Source: Hirudo medicinalis (taxonomy: Eukaryota; Annelida; Clitellata; Hirudinida; Hirudinidae). Taken from it: a stretch of 64,000 bases of DNA. How positions within the stretch are numbered: position 1 is the stretch's first letter; the number at the start of each line of letters is the position of its first letter. This document shows, one piece after another, positions 15,901 to 35,984 of this stretch. The stretch covers positions 165,625-229,624 of the forward strand of contig MPNW01000102.1 of assembly GCA_011800805.1 (NCBI GenBank), read 5' to 3'. Made by a program: the position numbers and the translations under genes. Under the pieces are notes generated by a model. That model ran no database searches, had not been told where the DNA came from, and was given only the letters and a program-made list of their open reading frames with translations.

Positions 15901-16894
15901 TCTATGTAGAAATGATAAAAATTCTTCCATAAGTTCAACATAGGCTGGTTTGAACACCTCAGAAAAAGGTGTCTAATTTTAGTTGCAGAGTCACTCCTTT
16001 CAAATGCTTCATATAATTTGCACTGCTGATGAAGTTTTGTTCTACTATCCATGAGAAACACCATGCTGAACTTAAAAGCAGGTTCCAAATCCAGAGAAGA
16101 ATCAGTTAATGAAAAGTTATTTAGGCCTTGGAAATGCAATGGGCTGCTTTCAGAAACTGTGCCACACTGAACAAGCACACGTTCTCCTTTGGATCCCTGT
16201 GTGAGATTCTCCAATTGAAAGCCTCCCAAGCACCCACTCAGTTCAAGAAAAAGTCCTGTCAAAAACACCATATAATTATGTTTCACTACAAAATCGAATT
16301 GAAATTTTAAAAAAGTGGAGTTAAAAGGAAGCACCTGCTTCTACATCAATCTGGGCATCAGCAAAAGTGACCAGGGCAATTTTTTTGGCCTTTTCGTGTT
16401 CAAAGCTCAGGAGCAACACATTTAATCTTTCAAATTTTGATCGAATTCTAATTCTCTTGATGGTCTTCAGCTGAAAATATTTTAAATATTTAATGAAAAT
16501 GTTAAAAATTCATAATTTACCAAAATAACATTACTGAGAAATCATATGAACTGCCAGAGCCCTCCTTTAGGGAATCATTAGGAAAAATTTGCTGAAAAAA
16601 GGCAATGAGCTCCACAATTGTTTTCTGATTTGCTTCAAATATTAATTAAGCAAGACTTGAAACTTTGATTCAAAAGCAATGTTAGAAGCACATAAGATAG
16701 AAAAATGCAATATTGACCAATGACATCCAGAGAATTAAAGTGAAAATTGACATCATAATGAGGGTCCTCATCATTCACCAAGAAAGATTTTCCTTTTATT
16801 TCGATGGCCAGTTGTATCAAGGTATCACTTTGTTGAACTGAATAATAACAATAATAACAATAATAATAACAACAATAACAACAACAACAACAAC

Positions 16895-16925
<31 letters not shown>

Positions 16926-19900
16926 GTAGTAGTAACAACAATAATAACAGTTCATTTGTGCATATCCTCAGAGAATCATAAGTTACAAGTGACATAACTT
17001 AAATAACATAAAACCAAGAACATATCGCCCTACCTTCAGAAAAATTGGCATCATTTGAATGCCTTGTTGAACTCTGGGTCTCATCAGTTAATATGATGTT
17101 TCTGTTAATATTTGGCTTTGGTTTAAAATAGGACAAACAATCAAAGAAAAAGACCCTAAAAATAAAAATAAACTTCTCACTTGAAGGTGGAATGAGAAGC
17201 CACTAAAAGTTCATAGTCTGGCCCAAAGGTTTGCAAAGCGTCGGCAATAATGAGGCTACTGACGGAGAAGAGAATATTTGTCCGACAGGAAGTCATTTCG
17301 AGCAAGGAACTAACTCGACTAATTCTTAATTGTCCAATACACTGTCCTGCAGATTAGTTGATCAGCTCTTACAATAATTGCCCCAATAATCTTGGCCAAA
17401 AATAAGAGTTCAATCATTCAAACTTCAAATCAGGGTTAAAACAAAAATTGATACCTTTTCCGTGTACATCAATGGACAAATTGTGAATAGAAAAGTTCAT
17501 TGAAAGCAACTTATTTTCTTCTTTTAATTCATTGCTGAATAACAAGTTTTAAAATAAGATGACTTCTTTGAAGTATGAAAATAACCATTTTTAGAATTAC
17601 CCAATAGAGTCATGGCTGTTTAGAATGCTGTCAGTGTAATAGGCCTGTGTTTGATTGCTGTTTTTTCTTCCTCCAAACAATTTGTTCATATCATCAGATA
17701 AGTTGTGCAGACATCTTTTGAGGGTTGTTAGCTGAATTTCAAGATTATTACACTTAATTATTTGATATATTTTAAAATTAGCTGAATTTTATGATCATTC
17801 CTCTTAATTATTTGGTATGTTTTAAAATGTCTTCGTCAAAACCTAAAATGTCTAAGAAGTTTCATACTATTGAGAAAAAATGAAACTTTATAGCAATTTT
17901 ATATTATTTTTTATTTTTTTTTAGGCACCAATAAATATCTATGCAAGCATCAAATCAGTCACTATCACTTGAGAAGTTCCTAATTTGGCATAGGGTTCTA
18001 AGTGAAGACCAAAGTCACCTAACAACTTTTATGTATTAGAAAGTCATGCATTTCTAATATTTCTTAGTAATCTTAAGAAAATTAAATTGCATTTATTGTT
18101 AACAATTTGCTATTGCAATAAAAAGTAGGAAATTAGTTCTACAAAAGTCAGTTTAACGAATTCTTGATATCGTTAGACATTGAGCTAAATACAAATAGCA
18201 AGCAATCCAAGAAAATTTACTGAGAACTCAAACATAGAAAGCATCATACAAGTCACATAGCTGCACAAAACAATTATTATTAATAAGTTAAGTTTTGAAG
18301 TGAGAAATATTCAAAATGATGAATTTTTCGAAAGAGCATCAGTTACATTGTTAAAGTGTTTTGCAATAGTTTTGCATTTTGTTCTTAAGAATTACCTACT
18401 TGTAGCTCTATTGCTATAATGTCAAAAGAATTTTATTATAAGAAAAGGTATTATTTAAAAAAAGTTAAATCCGTCCTCAAAATTTGTCAAGACACAAGTT
18501 TTATTTATGAGGGAGGCTGTTGAAATCATTCAAAACCCACTCTTTCCTTAAAATCTATCCACCCACATGGCAGTTTTTGATGCAAAGTTTGGCTTAAGTA
18601 ATAAGGTTTTAGGTAAGAGACACAAATATTAAATCATCGAAAGCGGTAAAGTATCTTTAATGCAGCTATTATCCTGGCTACGTCATGAAAATAAAAAGAA
18701 GTAAAACCAACTTTGAACTCATTGACATGAAAATCGATTGTTGGGATGTGTCCATTAATTATAACGTTAGGCCAATCGACGCAACGGCTTCCTACGATTC
18801 GTCTGTTAATGGTAAGTTCGATCACCTTTAGTCAAGCAATTTAAAAAGCATAAAGGAACTAATAGCAATATTCTGTAATACCTTTCCAGTTGCAGCGAAA
18901 TGCTGAATTTGTTTACAACATGCCATGGACTCAATTTATCTAAATAAACTGCTTTCCAATTTTCTTCCAGACATCCCACAAAAACTTTTAAATCCATGAG
19001 CTCCACTGTATAGCTGAAAAACCAAATGTAAACACTACATTAAAACAATGCTCACCCTTATGAATTACAAACAAGACTCACATGTCATATAATTTTTCAT
19101 GTATGAGTGACTCTGAGATTGTTGGTGGAAATGTTTCAACATTTTGTGGAGTAGAGGATGGGGTGACAAAAAACTCATCATCTGAAATTAATTAACATAA
19201 AGTTATCATAACTTAAATCCACCACTTAATTCTTAAATGGCCTCACCTTCACTGTCTCCTTGGTTCTCTACAGGACCTTTGTTATTAATGCAGAGTCTAC
19301 CTAAATCAAAGACTACTGCAGTGGTATCAGGCTTGCACAGATCCTCCAGAATGGTGATGTGAGGGGCAAACAAATCAAGTTTAATAATCCAACTTGATAA
19401 ACTGAACTGCAACAAGTTGTTACTTCATTATCTTGAATTAATCATACTTAGTACTAATTGTTCAATTTACATCAACAATATTTTATTTGCATCAAAGACA
19501 CTAATCCACAAATATTAAAGTTGATACCTGTGAGTTTCCTTTCAAAAGAGCTTCAATGGTGTGTTGAAGTTCATGCTTCGTTTGTCTTTTCAGTACTTCA
19601 TATCTCATCTTAGCCACAACTTCAATGATAACAATATCTAATATCACCAAGCAGATTAAAACTTATGTAACATCTCAAATAGTACTAAAGTCCGATGTTA
19701 ATGTCATGCATTAAATATTGCTCAAGAAGTTGTCCAGTCAGAATCAGAAGCTCAAAAATGTATCTAAATTCCATAGCGACTCTACATTATTACTTACCAG
19801 CAATATCCAGCTCATAGTTTTTGTCATCTTCAACTTCAAATATACTTTTCACTTTCTCAAGAAAAAAAGGATTATAAACAATGTCCAGTGGTTCAGAGGA

Positions 19901-22900
19901 TATGCACAATCTGAATCCAAACAAATAAAATATAAGCATTTCTAATAAAGTATGCACTTTTCCATTGTCTTTACTTATAATTAGACTTTGTGGAAAATGG
20001 ATTTTTCTCCAGGCAAAACTGAAAAAGCTGCAAAGGATCTCTTCCATCAACCTTGATCTGAAATAATAAGTTATGCACCTAAAGGCAACTGCTCAGGATT
20101 GAATGCATCCCTCGACATTTTCTTTTAATGTGAGGGAACCAATAACCTCAATTAAAGCATTAATAGAAAGTTTACCTTACGATCACTTTTGTGAAGTGGG
20201 GATACAAGAATTGGTCTAATGGAATTTTTTGTGTGTTTGTCGAGCAAACTGAAATCAAGCATTGATACTTCAATCATCCATCCTTCCGTGCGTGTTCTGG
20301 ACTCAAACGTCGTCCTTATGTCTCTGCTCTCTAGTTCGAGTAATGGATGCAAAAAAGTTACTTCTTCCGTGAGTCCTGAAATTACAATCAATATTATTCC
20401 AGATATAGATACCTTTATTCCTTAAAAATCCAATATTTAAAATAAATTCATCTGTTGGTTAAATTTTGATATCTTTTACTTGAATGAATTCATAATTCAT
20501 CCAACATCCAAGTCCGGCCTCGTGCGGAACATTTTTATGAAATATCTAGAACCAGTTTGCTATTGCTTTTGACTCACCTTGACCCCTTTGCTCAGTATCT
20601 CCTGAGTTTGCAGTAGCAAAAAGTTTCAAAGAGCCAGATTTAAGTGTAAATGCTACTTTTAAAAATACTACATCCATCAACATCAATGAATTATCTGCAC
20701 TTTCTCTGCCAATCATGCTTGTAAGGTCATCATCTGTAGTCAAGTTTAGGAGTAAAACAATTTGTGTCGAGTCAAGACATTAAAGAAAGACAAATTTCAA
20801 CCAAATTCAGATGATGGCAATTTATTCCCACTAGTGACATTTTGTTTCGAGGGAAATGAAGTTTCAGGATCCATGGGAGACTGTGTTATTTCTTGCTGCT
20901 CAAAATGATTAAATAAGGAATATTATAATTAATTGCTTTCATGCTATTCCCAGAGTCTACCAATAGAGTAATTACTGCCAGAACAAGTAAATGTTTTAGA
21001 GGCTGGCATTTTCTAGATTTAAATGCTTAATCAATGAAGCCAACATTAATAATTTGTTGAACTATGACTATGAGTTTACTTTATTACTGCAACTAAACTT
21101 ATTTGCTTCTGTTTTAATTAAAAAATCTACATCAATTAACCATTAATTTATTGATACCAACTTTTACATCTGTCGAACTTCCATACCATCCTCCCCAACC
21201 TGGAAACCAACCCTTGAGAACGTTATATCCATAGTAATTGGAGGGAGTGTTCACAGGAGATAAATCTGGACTTTTTGAGGAGAGGAGCTACAGAAATAAG
21301 TTCTCTATATATCCTTAATTTGACAAATGATTTTTAATAACTTATGTTACTGATGATAAAAAAAAATGGCAACAAAATGCTAGCATTGCAATTAATATAA
21401 TACTGTCATAAAATTTAGCATGTGAAAATTGCCTGTTTCTCCTTCTCTAAAATGCTGTTTGTTACAAGGGATCTTAATATTTTTAGCTCTTCAATTGGTG
21501 TTTCTGCTTCAAAGGCATCAATAAAATCCTGACAAATGAAACATAAATGTAAGTGAGAACAGCAAACCTTTCTGAATATTACTTAGCAATAAGTAAATAT
21601 TAAGAAATTACCCTGTTTGACTTGGTCATGTTTCTGGGTCCAACTGTGAGCTTAAGTGTGTACATTTGGACATATAAGACATTGTTTTTGGCTCTGGTGA
21701 GAATGAACTTCCTTGTAGAATTTTTCAATCTCTCCTTTACAGTGCATAACACACAATCTAGAGCAAATCTCCATCGAGATTGGGCACTGGTAAAATGAAT
21801 GAGTTCAGTAATTGCTCCAAGATTGAAAAAATTTAAAACCAACTTTTTACAAAAAGAGTCTCTCTTGAACTTTTTGTATCTATAGCTTTGCATGCTAAGT
21901 CATATGATTTTAAAGCAAAATGCATCTGTTTGAATTGTAAATCATTGAGAGACAAAGGAAACTCGTCAAGGCAAATATCGAGACAGATCCTGGGACTGTC
22001 CCGTTTCCTTAAGGGCAGTGAAGATGTATTCCTTGTGAACTTGCAAACTCCACTCACAGGAGACAACAAAAAACATTGCTTCCCCTATTAAAAAACACAA
22101 CAAGATTGAACCAGCTTAAGGAGACTGCAAACTTGTTACTCTAATTTATCAAGTGAACTTTAACGTGTAAACATGTAATGATTGTTCACCTCAACTTCAT
22201 TAAGTTCGTCTGTAAAAAAGTCCTGCATGAAAAGAAATTAAATTGGCATTTCACTTTTAGAACTTTAATCTTTGTTCAACAAATATTTTTAAAATATTGC
22301 AAATAACCTGAAAATCTGGCTTGCTTGAGTTACCCATGTAATGCTTTGTTTGACAATCCCAGTAAATCGAGAAATTCTGCAGCTCAATTACTTTGAAAAT
22401 GTTGGAATCAAATCCTCTATATCTATAACCTGGAATCTATAATCGAGTAGATTCGATTATTTCATTGTGCAGTGTTTTCACATGCATTTATTGGAAACCA
22501 ACCCAATCAGCACTGCAACTCTGAGCAGAAATTCTCTGTATGAACATTCCACATGCAAATGGTTGACCTTTGCTGGTGAAATCCTCATATCTTAGATTCA
22601 CATTAAGGATTTTTATCTATAAACAAATAACGATCAAATAACAACTTCTACTAATGAAATGTTAGAATAAATATTGCAAGTACAAACTTGAAAATTGTCG
22701 ATTATGTTTGTGACGAAGGATGTGCCATAGGACCACCACGACCAATTGCTGGAATCAGCTCCACCCTGCTGAAGGTACTGCTTCTGCAACTTAATAACGA
22801 GAAACAAAGAACAATAAAACTCAGCCAAACTGAACTCAGGAAAACAATTTTTATTTATTGTAATTGTTCATTTTATGATGATGTATTTTACTATATTACA

Positions 22901-22995
22901 ATACAGTAAATTATTAATATTATAAACAATATAGTATATTAAGGATAAATATTGTTTATTAAGGAAATCAAGATTTGAGAGCTTATCATTCCACA

Positions 22996-23075
<80 letters not shown>

Positions 23076-25083
23076 CTGATGAGGGTACAGTAAGTCTCTC
23101 AATCAACTGCTAAGTTGATCTTAATTATTTTGTTTCACTTTCTTATGTGAAGGATCATATCAGAATAGTTGCTAAAACAACACAGAAATTACTTTGATTT
23201 TTTAGTGAAATAATTATACTAAGAAATTTAATGTCTTTTCATTAACAGTGTCACTGAATAAGAGCTGAAAATGCTTAGAAGCACAAAAGCCAAGAATTCT
23301 TTAAACTAATGAGAAACAAAGATCAACTCCTGATTGAGAGTGGTTGGAAGAAAATGAATCATAAATGTATTTTAATGAGGTGAATGGAAGATAAGAATCT
23401 AAAAGTTCAAGATATCACAATTTAAATAGTCAGAGACTTCTACAAGTTAAGTTCTATGTTTCAATTGGATTTAACCAAGAGAAGATCTATAATTAGCTGA
23501 CAGTTAATTCAATGATAAAATGTTTGATTTAGAGATGCCTTGTCTTTTTTATTTTATTTATTTAAATTTTCAAATAGAAGATGACAGCCTCTTACCTACC
23601 TGAGAAAGTAATATAAATTGTAAGCAGTGGGTTACTAAATGAACAAAGAAAACATGCCAAACAAGACCATAAGGCTATTAGACATCTTAGAGTCTTGAAT
23701 ATAATGTCTCTGGAGCCTTGGTCTTTAGATATTTAGTATATTATATGTGATCACATGCACAAAGATATGTGACATGTGCAGTCAATCAATTGCTTTAAAC
23801 TAACTATAAAGGCTAAAAATTTCAATTTAGTTTTTAGGGTTTAATTAAAATTTTGATAAAATTGATCACTTAATTCAGTGCCACAATTTTACACATTAAA
23901 TGGATGCATAAACAATAGTCATTTCAGACTTAAAATAAAGCTAATTCAACAAGTAGTAGAACATGACTCATTGAAAATTGTGCATTAATAAAAAAAGAAA
24001 ATATAATTACATTGAAATTTTCTTCAAGCTCAGATAATTGAAAATTTTTTCTGTCAGCTAAAAGCTTTTCTTCTGCTTCAGAATCATACTAAATTAAAAA
24101 TTATTTTGTTGTCACAAAACTATATTTTGCATATACTAGTATCTAATCAAAAAACTGGCTCCAAAATTAAATTTATAAAGTTCACTAACTTCCATGTTTT
24201 CATCAGGACCAGCAACAATAAACAAATCTTCTATAGTAATTATCCATTCTTTGTCAAGTCTTCCTATTGGTATTTGAAGTGTGATTTTTCCAATTAGACC
24301 TGCAATCGCCAATAACAATATAGAATACCAGTCCAAAAAAGATAATGCCATGCAGAGAGATTATTTATAAATATTTATTGTGGGAAGGCTGAGATTCAGA
24401 GTCATCTTCCAACTGCAAAAATTGCACATTTAGTTGTAAAATGCCAAAAAAGTGGCTTCTTTCAAAACACATTTTTTTAACCTTCATATGCAATAGATCA
24501 ATGCAAATTATTCTCCAAGCACATGAAAATATATTTACAAACAAGTTAGTTGAGTTAATTATAAATTATACAAATTTTGTATTACTTCTTCCAAAGTAAT
24601 GTTTTCCTTGGCTTCCACAATGAGTGGAACAGATTGATTATTGGGTAAAAATGTCCATTTACTTTGGTTTTGTTTAAACACTTTAATTTACAAATGTATC
24701 ACTATAACTTATTAATTTATTGTAATAATTATTATAAAGAAAAACTGGCTTCAATAGTTAATAAGTTCAGAATCATAAAATATAATTCAAAGTTAGTAAG
24801 CTTTATAAATGGTATAATTTACCACCAAATTAAAGTCAAAAGTGCACCTGTTTTAACTTCAAGAGGTAATCCAATGCTTTTGAGAGCTGTCTTTTTCAAT
24901 GGAAGGCTTTCCAATTCAGCATTTCCTATAAACACTTCATTTAAGCTAGTCTTTTCAAAAGATACAATGAAAATGATAAATCTCACCCTGAAAAATTCCA
25001 ATGCTAAGTTGGTCAGTATTAAGATTCTCAACATATTCACCGAGATAGGTGTTTAGAACCCATGCAACTAAACCTTCCAGCAT
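586..25083 (-). CDS. VPS13D: VPS13D, bridge-like lipid transfer protein (multi-exon)
   Basis: This gene encodes a giant VPS13-family protein. In animals VPS13D moves phospholipids between ER, mitochondria and peroxisomes at contact sites and is needed for mitochondrial shape and clearance. The start ATG is at 25083, where the protein opens [20 protein letters not shown], the hallmark chorein-N start. The first exons are 24987-25083, 24848-24925 and 24190-24299. A UBA domain near 10.1-10.2 kb separates VPS13D from VPS13A/B/C, which lack one. The VAB/SHR-binding region lies at about 8.2-5.3 kb, the ATG2-like C-terminal region at about 2.2-1.0 kb and the PH-like end at 586-938. The last three exons are 1008-1261, 784-938 and 586-716, with the stop TAA at 586-588. 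There are several dozen short exons; the ones I checked keep frame across GT-AG junctions. Exon boundaries elsewhere were not all resolved. I saw no disruption. Confidence 0.93.
784..2155 (-). other. VPS13D ATG2-like C-terminal exons
   Basis: Exons encode [20 protein letters not shown] followed by [21 protein letters not shown], then the [20 protein letters not shown] segment. These amphipathic helices are the VPS13/ATG2 C-terminal membrane-binding motif. The following exon (1008-1261) keeps the REPRCCYG...[13 protein letters not shown] stretch typical of the linker to the PH-like domain. Confidence 0.88.
4944..4990. repeat. imperfect (ATT)n/(GTT)n tract
   Basis: An imperfect trinucleotide tract in an intron of VPS13D, mixing ATT and GTT units. 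Confidence 0.75.
5350..8250 (-). other. VPS13D VAB / SHR-binding region exons
   Basis: Exons through this interval encode the repeated beta modules of the VPS13 adaptor-binding region. Recognisable pieces are [17 protein letters not shown] near 7.8 kb, [20 protein letters not shown] near 6.4 kb, a [13 protein letters not shown] piece near 5.8 kb and [18 protein letters not shown] near 5.4 kb. In VPS13 proteins this region recruits the protein to a membrane; in VPS13D it is linked to Miro on mitochondria and peroxisomes. Assignment is by similarity to VPS13D as I know it, not by alignment. Confidence 0.85.
9052..9086. repeat. (ATG)n/(AAT)n microsatellite
   Basis: A compound trinucleotide tract in a VPS13D intron, beginning with ATG units and passing into AAT units. 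Confidence 0.85.
10105..10222 (-). other. VPS13D UBA domain exon
   Basis: The minus-strand translation contains [20 protein letters not shown] followed by [14 protein letters not shown], a standard three-helix UBA signature with the (M/F)GF loop. In VPS13D this domain binds ubiquitin, with a known preference for K63 chains. It is the main reason for calling this gene VPS13D and not another VPS13 paralogue. Confidence 0.9.
10519..10548. repeat. (ATT)n microsatellite
   Basis: A short run of ATT with one GTT interruption in an intron of VPS13D, between the UBA exons and the exon near 10.8 kb. Confidence 0.9.
16841..16945 (-). repeat. (TTA/TTG)n microsatellite at a VPS13D 3' splice site
   Basis: About 100 bases of AAT/AAC repeats on the plus strand, read as TTA/TTG on the coding strand. 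The tract ends at a CAG acceptor whose AG is at 16838-16839, so it supplies the whole T-rich region before the exon starting at 16837. Confidence 0.8.
22996..23074. repeat. (ATT)n microsatellite in a VPS13D intron
   Basis: About 26 perfect ATT units inside the 1.2-kb intron between the fourth exon (about 24012-24090) and the next one near 22.8 kb. The rest of this intron (22.83-24.0 kb) shows no gene or recognisable element. Confidence 0.95.
24190..25083 (-). other. VPS13D chorein-N domain exons
   Basis: Three exons (24987-25083, 24848-24925, 24190-24299) encode the conserved N-terminal chorein segment, including [20 protein letters not shown] and then [16 protein letters not shown]. In VPS13 and ATG2 proteins this part forms the capped end of the lipid-conducting groove and faces the donor membrane, usually the ER. 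The frame runs cleanly across the junctions: exon 1 ends on one base of a glycine codon and exon 2 supplies the rest. Confidence 0.93.
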
Positions 25084-25098
25084 TGCTAATCCTTGACT
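25084..25098 (-). promoter_or_regulatory. splice acceptor 13 bases before VPS13D ATG
   Basis: On the coding strand a T-rich run ends in ttttag (AG at 25097-25098), followed by 13 bases and then the ATG. This is a strong 3' splice site and implies either a 5'UTR intron or a trans-spliced leader. The same arrangement occurs in RTCB and ACLY. Confidence 0.6.
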
Positions 25099-26254
25099 AA
25101 AAATAATACTTTAATTAAAAGGTTTATTTGTTTTGATCTCGCAGTCTTTGCAATGTTTAAAATAAAATTTCTTAAATAGTGCGGCCAAAACTAGTTTCAA
25201 ATTATAGCTCACATTTTACTTTATAAGTAGTGAAGATTTTAATGAACTTCAAAAGTGCAAAAAACGAAAAATGTATGAAACGAAACATAAACACATATTT
25301 CGTAATAGTTTTTAAAAGTAAATTTAATAATTACGTTGACTTTAGTTAATTTATTAATTACATTTATTAATAACACTTTATTTTTTAATTAAACAATCAA
25401 ATAATTTATACTAGACTATGTATTTGTAAATGCCATTGTTTGGTTCACTATATTGTATATTTAAATTCCAGCAATGTTCAGGTTCATATGATTCAAATTT
25501 ATATTTTATAAACAGTCTTAAAAATTATTGGGCAAGTGCATTAGTTTAATTGTTGTTAAAGATACGAACAGATACTCTCAAGCACCGATGAAGTACCAGA
25601 AGTTCATTAAATACTTAATCGTTTTTATTGGTATAAACTTCAAATTTCTGAAAAATTTTGACAAAATTGAAAAAGTGTCAACTAAAAAATCTTATTTGTC
25701 GTGTATTACGTTACAAAATAATGTATATCTCTGTAGGGATGTGTTTATACTAAATTGTATGTTTTGGTATTAAATATGTATAAAAATTGGAAAAATTAAA
25801 AAATAATTACAACTGCTTAGCTTTAACAACAATTTTTTTTTATAGAGAATATTTGGTTATCAGTTTTGTTATCGGTGCTCAATTTTGGCATGGACATGCC
25901 TTCAATCGGTGTCGGTGCTGGATATTATTAATTGCTCGAGGCGCTTTTTTCTATTTCCTTGGATTTTTGGTTAGGTTGCTGTTGGATTTAAAGATTTTAT
26001 ATCACGTTTGATGTTTAATTTAAATTTATTTAATTATTTTTACTTATTTAAATTTGTCAATTGTGAGTACATCTGATGTGAATAGACTTACTGCACCAAT
26101 TTTATTCATTATTCTTAGAAAATAATAATTGCTTGATGAAAAGTCACTTTATAAATCAAGAAACATGTTTTAGTTTGTTTTTCAGCAGAAGCTTCAAAAG
26201 GGCTTGCAATGTATTAATGTTATTTATTTACATTTATTATGTTTGTTAAGACAG
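25099..26254. promoter_or_regulatory. divergent VPS13D/RTCB intergenic region
   Basis: About 1.16 kb separates the head-to-head VPS13D and RTCB leaders. It is strongly AT-rich. Two plus-strand open frames of 81 and 74 codons (25528-25773, 25787-26011) match nothing known and look like chance. No TATA box or known motif stood out. Promoters for both genes, or outrons if leaders are trans-spliced, should lie here. Confidence 0.45.
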
Positions 26255-26261
26255 GACAACA
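26253..26261 (+). promoter_or_regulatory. splice acceptor 7 bases before RTCB ATG
   Basis: The sequence gttaagacag ends at 26254 after a T-rich stretch and is followed by gacaaca and then ATG. It is a good 3' splice site leaving only a 7-base leader on the first coding exon. Confidence 0.6.
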
Positions 26262-33896
<7,635 letters not shown>

Positions 33897-34285
33897 TTTG
33901 TTCACCGTTTCCTACTAAAAACTTTCTCTCAATATGCTTAACTTGTCCAGCCAAAATACAATTTATCCAAGAAAGAATCATTTTGTGCTCAGTTTTGGGG
34001 TTGTTTGAAACGTGCCATTTTTCAATTTGTAAACATCAGAAAATGCTTGGTGTGCAGTAATCTATTACATTGCAGTGTCTGTTACATTTTTTGGTTATCC
34101 CCAATATGTTAAATATAAACTTAAATATGAATTCTGCAGTCTTGCTTTGACTAGATTTTCTTAGTGGTGTTAAGGGTGATTTAAATAAGTTTTATACGAA
34201 TAATGCATAGGTAATGAATCAACAAAATTTGTAAAGTTATGCCAACTTAGTTTGTCAAGACCTGGTACATGTCTGTCATTTTCTA

Positions 34286-34720
34286 ATAATAATAATAATA
34301 ATAATAGTTAATTTATAATGCGCCATTTGCATAGCGTCAGAGGCGCCTTGTGTCTTCATTAGCTTCATGTTGGTGTCCTGAAGAGGTGGGTTTTCAGGTG
34401 ACTTTTGAAGNAAGGCATTCCAGACAGCAGGAGAGGCATGCGAGAAGCCTCTGTTGATGAGGGATGATTTGTGAACTGGTTGGTGTAGTTGAATGGTGGA
34501 AGATGAGCGAAGACCAGATGTATGACGGCGGAAAAGGAAGTGTTGGAGATAGGGTGGATTGGATGTCGCGAGAGTTCGATATGTCATGAGGGCGATTTTG
34601 AAGATGATGCGATTATGGATCGGTAGCCAGTGCAGTTTCTTCAGGCAGTCAGTGCTATTGAAGGTTGGGTTAAGAAGGACAAGTTTGGCGAGTTAATGCT
34701 TTGAAATGATGTGCTGAGTA
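34286..34720 (-). mobile_element. CR1/L2-like LINE, 3' end of reverse-transcriptase ORF
   Basis: Reading from about 34720 down, the translation gives LKKLHWLPIHNRIIFKIALM, then TYRTLATSNPPYLQHFLF, LRSSSTIQLHQP and FSHASPAVWNA. This is the conserved C-terminal segment of CR1/L2/Jockey-type ORF2 (LHWLP, TYK.L, LRSS, WN.LP). The 3' end is a (TTA)n tail at 34286-34306 preceded by an AAATGGCGCATTATAAAT sequence. One N occurs at 34411 and does not shift the frame. The copy is 5'-truncated. Confidence 0.8.
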
Positions 34721-35456
34721 ATGTCTTCCTGTCAGTATCGCTTCGTCCAATTATGATTGACTTGGAATGCAACCTAAATCATCACGATCCTGCACCATGG
34801 TTTCTAATGAGCTGACTTTTCTTATCTGGAAGCTGTACCAGGCCCATGGCTGGATGTCTCATCAGCAAGAGAAAATATTACTCTAATTTCGTAGAGCATG
34901 GTTTTAATCCATTTGGCTCCCGTGGCTTCTTTCTGAATGAAGAATTACATTCAGGCCATTTTCGTATTTCGAATCAGAAGTATGCTAGGCATCTGTTTAA
35001 CCAATAACACAGCCAGTTTTATATAAAATGCCACTCAGCGGTTGTGAGAAAGCAACCAGAAAACTAAATTCTAACATTGTTGGTGTAATGCGTTGTTCTG
35101 TTATCTGCATATGCTCTAGTAGCGTGTTTACCCGAAAATAAATTTAATTTTGTTCCAAAGGTCGTGGTAGGTCTTATTTTCTCAGAGTATTAGAATGCCC
35201 TCCAATAAGAGTATTTTCGAAAACTTTTAATCAAATACGGTCATGCCATCTGGATCATTATAAATCTCCAAATTCTGGATTTCTTCCGAATCCATTCCCC
35301 TAGCAACAGAACTCTCCTTAAATGAGCACTTCCTGTCCACGTACCCTGCTTGTAGTGCATTGGCAACACAGCTGTCAGTAATTTTACACCATTAATTCTT
35401 CACCCAACCTCTTGCAGGCTTCATGAAGTTTTTAGAGCTAGGAAAGAGCCATCAAT

Positions 35457-35766
35457 CTATCAATCCTCCATTATATTTTCAATATAGTCATTGATTTCCT
35501 TGATTGGCTTGTTTACCGAAATATCAAGAGTCTGGAGATAAGCGGCCACCCCTGCGCAATTCATTATTTGATCTATTCTTCTCTCTGCAAGGAAGTTCTT
35601 CATGTCTTTAGCGCGATGAGCGCTGGCTGAATCCCAGACTAGCACACCTCTATCCACCTCACAAAAATAAGTGGCAGCATTAAATCGATCCTTAAAATTC
35701 ACCTTTAGAGAGAATATCTGACCAACATAGCCACTGACGTCCTCATCCCTTAATTCATCGTTTAAT
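35457..35766 (-). pseudogene. pogo/Tigger-type transposase fragment
   Basis: The translation contains VLVWDSASAHRAKDMKNFLA and AAYLQTLDISVNKPIKE, the second and third catalytic blocks of a DDE_1 (pogo/Tigger) transposase. The frame extends upstream to about 35766 with a VSGYVGQIFSLKVNFK stretch. The N-terminal DNA-binding part and first Asp block are missing, so this is a remnant. A possible terminus with TTACCCGAAAATAA lies near 35128, but I could not pair it with a second end. Confidence 0.7.
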
Positions 35767-35984
35767 GGACAATTTTATACAATAACATAACTGTACAAAA
35801 GCAGTTGTCAGTATTACTCTATTTTTGCTTCAAGGCCAAAGCTATGGGCACACTAGCTTTAAACAACTTAAACCTAGACATTTTGAGTCAGCTATTTGAT
35901 CCATCACAAAAACAACTGCATTCAAAAATGTAAACATATCCCATTGCCTAATCCACAAAAGAGACTTCACAGTTGGGGTTGCAT

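Larger units (their letters stand above)
33897..35984. other. convergent intergenic region RTCB/ACLY
   Basis: RTCB and ACLY end toward each other across about 2.1 kb. Apart from the LINE fragment and the pogo remnant described separately I see no host gene. 34720-35450 and 35770-35984 hold nothing I recognise. Confidence 0.5.

Noticed and set aside
25528..26011. Two open frames in the VPS13D/RTCB spacer
   Set aside because: Short, AT-rich, no recognisable domain, and placed in a likely promoter or leader region.
34411..34411. Single N as a frameshift in the LINE
   Set aside because: Reading through the N keeps the frame (VWNA-x-LQKS), so it is just an ambiguous base.
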